Assembly: GCA_003224075.1 (NCBI GenBank)
Contig: QHYF01000243.1
Span: forward strand, 1-5,162
Source: Acidobacteriota bacterium
GTDB taxonomy: Bacteria; Acidobacteriota; Terriglobia; Acidiferrales; UBA7541
Reading direction: 5' to 3'
Length of the DNA stretch: 5,162 bases
Part shown: one piece after another, positions 1 through 5,162 of the stretch
Numbering within the stretch: the stretch's first letter is position 1
How the letters are laid out: every line of letters begins with the position of its first letter
Notes under the pieces: model-generated
What the model was told of the DNA's origin: nothing
What the model saw: only the letters and a program-made list of their open reading frames with translations
Database searches by the model: none
Program-made: the position numbers and the translations under genes

Positions 1-1
1 C

Positions 2-1330
2 TATTACCTGGGCGCATGCATGTTAGTCATTCTTGCCACCCAATTTTCCGTGGACGCCGTATCCCGATTTTTCTCCATCGACAGCACTGTGCTCAGCGCG
101 TTCAAGTCTCTCTTTTTGCTGGCTGGCTTGGTCCAGGGCCTGATTCTTCCCCTCATGGTGTTTGCAAGCTCGCTCGAGGCAGCCGGTCGGTTTGATCAAG
201 TCTATCTCACCAACGTCGCGTGTCTGGCGCTCCGCGTGATCGCCATCATTTATGTATTACGCGCCGGTGGCGGCTTGTTCGCCGTCGGTGCGACCACGAT
301 ACTCTCTCAACTGCTTGCCTACACCATCCAGGTGCCTCTCGCTATCAGGGCGCAGCGGGGGCTTACTCTTCACCCCAAGTGGATTCGTAAAACTGTTCTC
401 TGGGACATGCTTCGCTATGGTTCCATCAGCGTGGGCGTGGGCATCGCGGAAAAAATGAAGGCATACATTTATCCCATTGTGATCGCAAGATTTCTAACGC
501 CCGTGGCGGTGACCTTCTTTGCTGCTTTACCCATGAAGATTTTGGCCTTTCCCTCGGAAGGCATTGGCAGCATGACTGAGATCATAAATCCGCTTTCCAG
601 CCAGTTGGATGCTCGCAACGACTTCGCCAAACTGCGGGACCTCATCCAGATGAGTGTTCAGAGCGCATTCCTGATACTTGCACCGCTGGCCGCCTTCCTC
701 TTCGTGTTCGGGCGGGAATTGCTCGCGCTGTGGGTTGGCCCGCAATACTCTTCTGCGTACCCTCTCCTTGTCCTCCTCACACTGGGGATTGGCACCGCCG
801 CTACCCAGTGCTGCGTTCAATCCATGCTTTTCGGCATTGAAAAGCACAAACAACTCGTCTGGTATCGCCTTGGAGAAGGCCTGTCTATCACTGTGCTTGG
901 AAGCGCTGCATTGCGAATCGCGGGTCTCGAGGGTTTCGCGCTGGTTATTGCGGTCACCTTGCTGGTCACCAGTCTGGTCTTAGTTCCCCGTCACTTATGC
1001 CGGATTTTGAATTTACCGCTCCGCCGCTATTTGCTGCAAGGATGTGTAAAACCTTGTGTTTTGGCCTTTCCAATGGCCGCCGCCCTTATCGCCTTGCGTT
1101 ACTTCCTTATGGTCAACGCTTGGCCGGCCGTTCTCTTCGCAGCCTTGGTCGGGGGCCTCGTCTATGCCCTGACCCTCTTGTTCGTATCGCTTTTTGATTC
1201 CTATCGACCGTTCCGTCTGTTGAAACCGGACGTCCTGCAGGTCTTGGAACAAAAAATCTGGTCTCCGCCAGATTCCAAATTTCGCTCTATGGTTAATGCT
1301 CTTCGTTCCGAGGTATCGCAGACAGACTAG
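2..1330 (+). CDS. Wzx-like polysaccharide/oligosaccharide flippase, 5'-truncated by the window edge
   Basis: This is probably an inner-membrane flippase that moves undecaprenyl-linked glycan units to the periplasmic face, as known for the polysaccharide synthesis/MOP exporter superfamily. The frame is open to the window edge (codons Y-Y-L-G-A-C precede the first ATG at 20). That ATG has no clear ribosome site and falls inside a hydrophobic stretch, so I treat the gene as starting upstream. About 442 residues are visible; family members are usually somewhat longer, so one or two N-terminal helices are probably missing. Counting from the ATG at 20, hydrophobic segments lie near residues 27-50, 64-80, 85-107, 128-150, 155-175, 213-232, 242-265, 283-321 (probably two helices), 340-362 and 366-388. 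The stretch ELLALWVGPQYSSAYPLL, a loop between two helices, resembles the conserved start of the C-terminal half in Wzx-type proteins. A polar tail of about 40 residues follows the last helix. The acyltransferase starts 38 nt downstream. Glycan specificity cannot be read; a MATE-like relative is the main alternative. Confidence 0.85.
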   Translation, partial: YYLGACMLVILATQFSVDAVSRFFSIDSTVLSAFKSLFLLAGLVQGLILPLMVFASSLEAAGRFDQVYLTNVACLALRVIAIIYVLRAGGGLFAVGATTILSQLLAYTIQVPLAIRAQRGLTLHPKWIRKTVLWDMLRYGSISVGVGIAEKMKAYIYPIVIARFLTPVAVTFFAALPMKILAFPSEGIGSMTEIINPLSSQLDARNDFAKLRDLIQMSVQSAFLILAPLAAFLFVFGRELLALWVGPQYSSAYPLLVLLTLGIGTAATQCCVQSMLFGIEKHKQLVWYRLGEGLSITVLGSAALRIAGLEGFALVIAVTLLVTSLVLVPRHLCRILNLPLRRYLLQGCVKPCVLAFPMAAALIALRYFLMVNAWPAVLFAALVGGLVYALTLLFVSLFDSYRPFRLLKPDVLQVLEQKIWSPPDSKFRSMVNALRSEVSQTD

Positions 1331-1357
1331 TGAGGCTCCCGAACAGTGAGCTATATC

Positions 1358-1363
1358 AGGAAG
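1358..1363 (+). promoter_or_regulatory. Ribosome binding site deciding the acyltransferase start
   Basis: AGGAAG sits 5 nt before ATG 1369, standard Shine-Dalgarno spacing. It favours this ATG over the in-frame GTG at 1330, which overlaps the flippase stop codon. It also argues that the acyltransferase is translated independently rather than only by coupling to the flippase. Confidence 0.65.
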
Positions 1364-1368
1364 CAGCC

Positions 1369-2613
1369 ATGAAAGTGCTTCTCGCCGATTCCGCCGAGGT
1401 ACGCCGTCCTGAGTCTACCTCCCTGGCCCTGGCCCAGGTGGAAATTCCGCCGCTCCCTGCTCCTTCGGCGGTGCTTTCAAAACGCTTTTATTTCCCCGAG
1501 CTGGATGCCATTCGCATCTTTCTCTTCTTTGGCGTTTGGGCCTATCACGCGGTGCCGCGGCAAGATCACTACTACGTCGAACACCACATTCCACAAGTTC
1601 TCGCGTCCTTGATCACAACAGCCATCAAGACGTGCATGTGCAGCCTCGATGTCTTCTTCATTCTGAGCGCATTCTTGATCACGGAACTGCTGCTTCGAGA
1701 ACGGGCATTAAGAGGTGCGGTGGACTTAAAAACCTTCTACGTTCGCCGCCTTCTGCGCATTTGGCCCCTCTACTTTTTTGCGATTGCTCTTGCTGCTTTT
1801 CTTTCCTTGTTCGACCGGAGTCAGACGGTTGGGTGGAGTTACGCTCTTTCCTTTCTGTTTTTTGTGGGCAACTGGATCATGGCCATTCGCGGTTCCCCGC
1901 GGGCCACCATGATCGTCCCTTTGTGGAGCGTGTCGTTCGAGGAACAATTCTACTTACTCTGGCCTCTTGTCCTGCGCAGATCTTCTTTGAGAACCATCCG
2001 CAGAATCGCGATCGGGCTATTGGTGGCGGCCCCTTTGGCTCGGCTGATTCTGCTCCTCAAACACGCGGGCGGCGACCCCATTTGGTTCAACAGCTTTGCC
2101 CGGCTCGACTCCATTGCCTGCGGGATTCTTCTGGCGGTGATCCTCCACGGGCGCGCCACCTTCCGCCTTGGGCTTCCCGCCAGGATGTCATTGCTGGTTC
2201 TGGGAGTCTCCGCATGGATGCTTGTTGGACGCTATTGCGGCTTGCTCGATCCCGCACCGGCGCTGGCCGGAGGCATGATCGGATATCCGCTGATGTCGCT
2301 CGGCGGCGTCGCGATCTTTCTCTCCGTCTTGGGAGCCGCTCAGGATGGGTTTCCCTTCCTCAAGAATTCCCTCCTCGTTCACTTGGGCAAGATTTCTTTT
2401 GGTCTCTACGCGTTTCACCTTCTGGGCCTTCGCTTTTCCGCTTATCTTTTTGCTGGTTATCACCATGCTTTCGGCTGGACCCTCTCCTTGCTCCTCTCGC
2501 TTGTGATCACACTCCTCCTTGCTGCCGCCTCCTTTAAATGGCTGGAGAGCCCCTTTCTGCGCTTGAAGCAAAACAGGTTTACGCACGTTCCTTCCGGTGC
2601 TCCTTCTCCCTGA
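1369..2613 (+). CDS. Acyltransferase-3 family (OafA/YrhL-like) membrane O-acyltransferase
   Basis: An integral-membrane enzyme that likely transfers an acyl group (acetyl in best-known relatives) to a sugar hydroxyl of a surface glycan. The 414-residue length is normal for an AT3 domain without a fused SGNH domain. Family marks seen in order: ELDAIR (R49) and H60 in WAYHA, giving the R-x10-H motif tied to catalysis; LDVFFILSAFLITELLLRE (93-111), resembling the usual DxFFVLSGFL; FYVRRLLRIWPLY (123-135); PLWSVSFEEQFYLLWPL (184-200); FARLDSIACGILLA (243-256); LGKISFGLYAFHLL (339-352); and ESPFLRLK (393-400) after the last helix. Roughly ten hydrophobic segments alternate with short loops. The first 40 residues form a polar, proline-containing cytoplasmic-type extension. 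I chose ATG 1369 because AGGAAG lies 5 nt upstream. A GTG at 1330 overlapping the flippase stop by one base would add 13 residues (M-R-L-P-N...) but lacks a clear ribosome site. Probably co-transcribed with the flippase. The acyl donor and acceptor are unknown. Confidence 0.9.
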   Translation: MKVLLADSAEVRRPESTSLALAQVEIPPLPAPSAVLSKRFYFPELDAIRIFLFFGVWAYHAVPRQDHYYVEHHIPQVLASLITTAIKTCMCSLDVFFILSAFLITELLLRERALRGAVDLKTFYVRRLLRIWPLYFFAIALAAFLSLFDRSQTVGWSYALSFLFFVGNWIMAIRGSPRATMIVPLWSVSFEEQFYLLWPLVLRRSSLRTIRRIAIGLLVAAPLARLILLLKHAGGDPIWFNSFARLDSIACGILLAVILHGRATFRLGLPARMSLLVLGVSAWMLVGRYCGLLDPAPALAGGMIGYPLMSLGGVAIFLSVLGAAQDGFPFLKNSLLVHLGKISFGLYAFHLLGLRFSAYLFAGYHHAFGWTLSLLLSLVITLLLAAASFKWLESPFLRLKQNRFTHVPSGAPSP

Positions 2614-2804
2614 GTCTTCTCGATCCCCGTCACGCCACGTTTCCGAGCTGAGCGATGCCGTGCACAACTGCTAGAGCTCACAGGAACGTCTGCATCACGC
2701 CTGCTGTTCTCCGCAGCAACCTTTGCAATCGCGCGTGCTGCATTACAACGGACCCCGCTCGTTTCGGGGGCGAAAGGAAAGATAAGTCCACAATTTCAGT
2801 CTCT
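2614..2804 (+). other. 191-nt leader between acyltransferase and methyltransferase, with a small GC hairpin
   Basis: The gap has no confident gene. The methyltransferase frame stays open back to an ATG at 2655, but the extra 50 residues are rich in Cys and Arg, resemble no domain and look like translated non-coding DNA. Two small hairpins are visible: TGCTG/CAGCA at 2702-2718, and CCCCG (2753-2757) with CGGGG (2765-2769) around a 7-nt loop. A purine-rich AAAGGAAAG follows at 2773-2781. Neither hairpin has a trailing T-run, so neither looks like an intrinsic terminator. I see no convincing sigma-70 promoter. The gap is long enough that the methyltransferase may have its own promoter. Confidence 0.4.
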
Positions 2805-3923
2805 ATGCGTGAATCAAGTGTTCAGCAAGTTGCGGTAGTTTCTGCGGAATTTCCCCGTCACTTCTTGGCCCTTCTGCGGTGCAGTCATGACGCCGGTCCA
2901 TTGATCCTTGCTGCGGAGCTGCAGAGTGGCGCGGTTGGCCTTGTCCAGGCTCGTCTGCGGTGCGCCGTTTGTGACGCTGGGTATCGCATTGAAGACGGAA
3001 TCGCTAATTTGATGAGCGACCCATTGACATCCGAGGACCAATACGAAATGGCCATCCGCGACTCCCAGCATTCTTCCCTTCCGCCCGGTAGTTTCGTTGT
3101 GCCGGCTTCCGGCTGGCGGTCCCAGTTGAGTGATCTGTTGGAGATCCCCCATCACTTGTCCGAATTGCAGCCCCGGGGATGCACGGTCTTGGAAATTGGC
3201 TGCGGCGATGGGCGATTCACCATGCTCATGGCGCAAATGGGAGCGAGCGTTCTGGCGGTCGACTTCTCGCTTAATTCTCTCCGCACTCTCGGCTCTCGGC
3301 TGCAATCTGGCATCGCCCCGACGGCATGTCACCTTCCTCATCTCGGCTCACCCTCGGATCTTCGCGGCCGTGTCGGCCTGGTCCAGGCGGACGCGAGTCA
3401 TTTTTACGTCGCTCCTCGCAGCTTTGACCGCGCGCTCTCCACCACTCCTCTGGACTCCCTCGAAGAGCGCCTCGCCATGTACCGGTCCATTGCCGAAGCA
3501 CTCGGGGACGACGGGCGCTACGTTGGCAGTGTCGAAAACGATGACTTGACTCGGCGTCTTTTGGGATTGCCTCTCGCCCGGCGTTATTCCAGCGGCATCT
3601 TCATCGAACACTTCGACGTTGGAAAACTGCGGCGCGAAGTCGCTCCCTTCTTCTCGAAACTCCGTATCCGGCCAATCCGGCCGCGGCTTCCTTTCATCCA
3701 CCGCCTGCCCTCCCAATGGGCGCTCCGCCTGTCGCGCTTGGCTACTGCGACGCCTTTCCTGCGTCACCTGGGAGAAATCCTGTTGTTTCGTGCCGAGCGC
3801 CCTGTCCGCCAGCCTATCGAAGGCATTCGCCGCCCGGGTAGCAAACTCGCCAAGCGTCTCTACCGCTGGTATATGCGCAAAATCGGCAAGCCGTCCCTCT
3901 GGGAAGAGAATGAGCCCGTATGA
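2805..3923 (+). CDS. Class I SAM-dependent methyltransferase with N-terminal Trm112-like zinc-ribbon region
   Basis: Likely a soluble methyltransferase of the type-11 group; the substrate is unknown, and a glycan or lipid precursor is suggested only by its neighbours. From ATG 2805 it has 372 residues. Residues 20-73 look like a Trm112-type region: FLALLRC (C26), GPL, then LRCAVCDAGYRIEDGIANLM with C53 and C56. The first pair is C26-S-H28 rather than the usual CxxC, so zinc binding may be altered or lost. The Rossmann core follows: motif I VLEIGCGDGRF (128-138), the acidic end of strand 2 in VLAVDFS (D153), then LVQADASHF and SFDRALST as motifs II/III. A basic C-terminal region of about 120 residues has no helix long enough to suggest a membrane anchor. 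Start choice: ATG 2805 begins just ahead of the recognisable domain, but the nearest Shine-Dalgarno-like AAAGGAAAG (2773-2781) is 23 nt away, so initiation may be weak or leader-dependent. It lies 191 nt after the acyltransferase, same strand. Confidence 0.85.
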   Translation: MRESSVQQVAVVSAEFPRHFLALLRCSHDAGPLILAAELQSGAVGLVQARLRCAVCDAGYRIEDGIANLMSDPLTSEDQYEMAIRDSQHSSLPPGSFVVPASGWRSQLSDLLEIPHHLSELQPRGCTVLEIGCGDGRFTMLMAQMGASVLAVDFSLNSLRTLGSRLQSGIAPTACHLPHLGSPSDLRGRVGLVQADASHFYVAPRSFDRALSTTPLDSLEERLAMYRSIAEALGDDGRYVGSVENDDLTRRLLGLPLARRYSSGIFIEHFDVGKLRREVAPFFSKLRIRPIRPRLPFIHRLPSQWALRLSRLATATPFLRHLGEILLFRAERPVRQPIEGIRRPGSKLAKRLYRWYMRKIGKPSLWEENEPV

Positions 3924-4120
3924 CACCCTCCTTTTCCTCTTGACAATAATTGCCTTTGTGCCATAGTAACAATCGGGTACTTCTGTCGCTCAACGCCATT
4001 TTCGGCAGTTTACCCCGGCTCCCCTAAACCCCCTCGACGCTTTTTTCGATTTTGACAGCAGGCATGTGGCGTTTTGAGAAAATCACTGCAGCGTACCGAT
4101 CCAGTCGGTTTGACACCACC
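3924..4120. other. Convergent intergenic region, left half: promoter-like sites, no gene
   Basis: This stretch follows the methyltransferase stop and precedes the repeat cluster. No reading frame in it looks like a protein. It holds promoter-like boxes (TTGACA at 3940, 4052 and 4110), C-rich runs at 4013-4034 (three groups of four or five C, i.e. G-runs on the other strand), a weak GTTTA/TAAAC stem (4008-4012 with 4025-4029) and a T6 run at 4041-4046. The T-run lacks a GC-rich stem directly before it, so I do not call a terminator for the methyltransferase transcript. Confidence 0.5.
3940..3967 (+). promoter_or_regulatory. Sigma-70-like promoter candidate in the convergent intergenic region
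   Basis: A perfect -35 hexamer TTGACA (3940-3945) is followed after 16 nt by CATAGT (3962-3967), matching TATAAT at four of six positions. The spacer is AT-rich at its start. The site lies 17 nt after the methyltransferase stop and points right, toward the repeat cluster and the 3' end of the oppositely oriented propeller gene. No protein gene lies downstream on this strand, so if active it would make a non-coding or antisense transcript. Chance occurrence remains possible. Confidence 0.4.
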
Positions 4121-4326
4121 GTAAGTCGTGTAGAATCCGCACTTCCGTTTATCGGACGTGTAACTCCTTTGGAATCCGCACTTACAAGATGGCTCGGAAG
4201 TGCGGGAAATAAAGGACTTACGGCTCCAAAAATCTCGCTGCAACCCCCGTGTTATCAACACTTACGAGTATGTCGTGTAAGTGTGGCAAACAAAGGGCTT
4301 ATAACCCTTTTAGAATCCGCACTTAC
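4121..4326. repeat. Cluster of six 26-bp imperfect palindromic repeats in mixed orientation
   Basis: Each unit begins GTAAGTGCGG, has about ten variable A-rich bases, and ends ACTTAC, so its two ends are inverted copies of each other. Copies: A 4121-4146 (-), B 4160-4185 (-), C 4196-4221 (+), D 4240-4265 (-, diverged, about 18 of 26 bases matching copy B), E 4277-4302 (+), F 4301-4326 (-). All six align at 26 bp without end gaps, and AAGTG and the TT of the right end are invariant. Gaps are 13, 10, 18, 11 and -2 bp, and starts are 24-44 bp apart. Copies A and C contain a perfect 11-bp inverted repeat (4137-4147 with 4195-4205). Orientation changes and short unequal gaps rule out CRISPR. Possibilities are a REP-like mobile palindrome family, a multi-site protein-binding cluster, or a structured RNA. 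The family may be dispersed in the genome; one window cannot show that. Confidence 0.8.
4277..4326. repeat. 50-nt hairpin formed by the last two, inverted repeat copies
   Basis: The last two copies face each other and overlap by two bases. The outer stem pairs 4277-4286 (GTAAGTGTGG) with 4317-4326 (CCGCACTTAC), 10 pairs with one G-U. An internal loop of 5 and 6 nt follows. The inner stem pairs AAAGGG (4292-4297) with CCCTTT (4305-4310) around loop CTTATAA. It lies just past the 3' end of the minus-strand propeller gene, where a transcript end or mRNA-stabilising structure would be useful. It lacks the long T-run of a classical intrinsic terminator on either strand, so a terminator role is only possible. 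Confidence 0.55.
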
Positions 4327-4406
4327 AAAAATCAGGGGGAGTGGGGGCTAGCGAAGGCGCATTTCGGGGTACGCTCGTGAACGGTCCACGGGCGCAGCAT
4401 CCGAGC
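4327..4406. other. Short spacer between the repeat cluster and the propeller gene 3' end
   Basis: It contains two G5 runs (4335-4339 and 4343-4347) and a weak CGTG/CACG stem (4375-4389). No T-rich tail follows on the minus strand, so there is no standard terminator directly after the propeller stop. The nearest strong structure in that direction is the 4277-4326 hairpin. Confidence 0.4.
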
Positions 4407-5162
4407 CTAATGAACTTGAATCAGATAAACGTCCAGGCATTCATTCGGGACGTGCATGTTGGCTGGGCAGCCGTTGGGATACGCGATGTTGCTCGTGAAA
4501 GCCACGAACTTCCCGTCGCGACTAATGGCGGCGTGCGGCTGTGCCCAATAACTCTCCGCGCTGCGCGAACGCGCATGTGCCAGCCGGTAAATCGCGCCGC
4601 CATCAATGCGCGCAAGAATGATCTCGTCTTCGTAGAGCTGCCAATTACTTGACGACGGTTCTCGAAAATCCTTGTTGTCACTAAAGAGTTCGGGCCCCGG
4701 CTTGCGGTCATCAAAGAAAGAAATCGCCGCCCACGGCTGAGAGGCGCCGCCCCGGTAGCTGACGTGCCAGGCAGGCTGCTTGTCCAGCAGGCAAACGGCT
4801 GAAGAGATGTTGTTTTGTTGCCTTACGTCGAGCCCCCATCCTCCCGGGCACGCATTCTTCAGGGAAGAAAGGGTTCTGGAATTGTTGGCCGCAATGAAAA
4901 CAGGATTTCCCTTCAAGTCGTACCCGGTGTCGTAATGATTGGTCGCGTCCTGCAGGAATTGAATGCTCAGCAGGTTGTTTGCGGTGAGTTGCAGCTTGTG
5001 CACGCATCCGGGCTGCTGCGTCGCTGTAATGACGTCCGTGATCTTGCAGTTGGTTGTGTAGGTCGAAGTCTTGGTTTTCTTGCTGAGCGACCATACGAAG
5101 ACGTCCATCGTGTTGCTGCCGTTTTGCCCCACCAGCGCGATGTGATCTCCATCTTGCGACAA
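4407..5162 (-). CDS. C-terminal part of a PD40/TolB-like beta-propeller protein, 5' end beyond the window
   Basis: The frame is open to the right edge, and the first visible codon (TTG) starts the repeat phrase LSQDGDHIALVG, so it is internal; 251 residues are visible. Blade-like units are seen at both ends: SQDGDHIALVG...DVFVWSL (2-26) and AAISRDGKFVAFTSN...DVYLIQV (211-250), the S-x-DG-x-x-x-AF pattern of WD40-like PD40 repeats. The middle contains EDEIILARIDGGAIYRLAH (178-196), another strand-rich segment. Six cysteines fall in local pairs (39/53, 105/124, 232/242), consistent with disulfides in an exported protein. The signal peptide, if any, lies outside the window. The protein ends right after the final blade, at TAG 4407-4409. 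It converges with the methyltransferase. Propellers of this kind usually bind partners or ligands; catalysis is not indicated, and the function is unknown. Confidence 0.75.
   Translation of the reverse strand: MSQDGDHIALVGQNGSNTMDVFVWSLSKKTKTSTYTTNCKITDVITATQQPGCVHKLQLTANNLLSIQFLQDATNHYDTGYDLKGNPVFIAANNSRTLSSLKNACPGGWGLDVRQQNNISSAVCLLDKQPAWHVSYRGGASQPWAAISFFDDRKPGPELFSDNKDFREPSSSNWQLYEDEIILARIDGGAIYRLAHARSRSAESYWAQPHAAISRDGKFVAFTSNIAYPNGCPANMHVPNECLDVYLIQVH

Noticed and set aside
1330..1368. GTG start for the acyltransferase overlapping the flippase stop
   Set aside because: Translational coupling is possible, but the well-spaced AGGAAG before ATG 1369 is stronger evidence.
1536..2537. A 333-residue overlapping frame inside the acyltransferase gene
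   Set aside because: It is a shadow in another frame of a gene with clear acyltransferase-3 motifs throughout.
2655..2804. N-terminal 50-residue extension of the methyltransferase from ATG 2655
   Set aside because: It is Cys/Arg-rich with no domain character, and the recognisable protein begins just after ATG 2805.
3348..3926. A 192-residue antisense frame over the methyltransferase
   Set aside because: It is rich in charged residues typical of antisense translation of GC-rich genes. The plus strand has clear methyltransferase motifs.
4008..4046. Intrinsic terminator after the methyltransferase
   Set aside because: The T6 run at 4041-4046 is not directly preceded by a GC-rich stem. The only nearby stem (GTTTA/TAAAC) is AT-rich, has a 12-nt loop and lies 11 nt before the T-run.
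4010..4261. An 83-residue minus-strand frame with repeated KCGF residues
   Set aside because: The repeated residues are again translation of the palindromic repeats; the composition looks non-coding.
4121..4326. CRISPR array
   Set aside because: Repeat units occur in both orientations, gaps are only 10-18 bp (one pair overlaps), one copy is diverged, and no cas gene is visible.
4052..4351. A 99-residue plus-strand frame across the repeat cluster
   Set aside because: It is open mainly because the repeats lack stops in this frame. The recurring ESAL residues come from copies A, B and F falling in the same phase. There is no good ribosome site and no domain.

Overview
The window reads as moderately GC-rich chromosomal DNA from a Gram-negative-type bacterium. 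The combination of a surface-polysaccharide locus, a cysteine-paired PD40-type beta-propeller protein and an intergenic cluster of small palindromic repeats suggests an acidobacterium. That assignment is an inference from style; no marker gene is present.

Left part (2-3923, all + strand): three genes in a row that fit a cell-envelope or exopolysaccharide locus. The first is a Wzx-like polysaccharide flippase, cut off at its 5' end by the window edge. The second is an acyltransferase-3 (OafA-like) membrane O-acyltransferase, beginning 38 nt after the flippase stop. The third, after a 191-nt gap, is a SAM-dependent methyltransferase with an N-terminal Trm112-like zinc-ribbon region. The likely theme is export of a lipid-linked glycan across the inner membrane, plus acylation and possibly methylation of glycan or precursor. 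The substrates cannot be read from sequence.

Middle (3924-4406): a 483-nt intergenic region between convergent genes, with no credible protein gene. It holds a good promoter-like sequence pointing right (TTGACA, 16 nt, CATAGT, 3940-3967), two more TTGACA boxes, and a cluster of six 26-bp imperfect palindromic repeats in mixed orientation (4121-4326). The last two repeats fold into a long hairpin. This is the most unusual part of the window.

Right part (4407-5162, - strand): the C-terminal 251 residues of a probably exported beta-propeller (PD40/TolB-like) protein, whose 5' end lies beyond the window. It converges with the methyltransferase and probably belongs to a separate transcription unit.

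I see no tRNA, rRNA, CRISPR array, transposase or complete new defence system.
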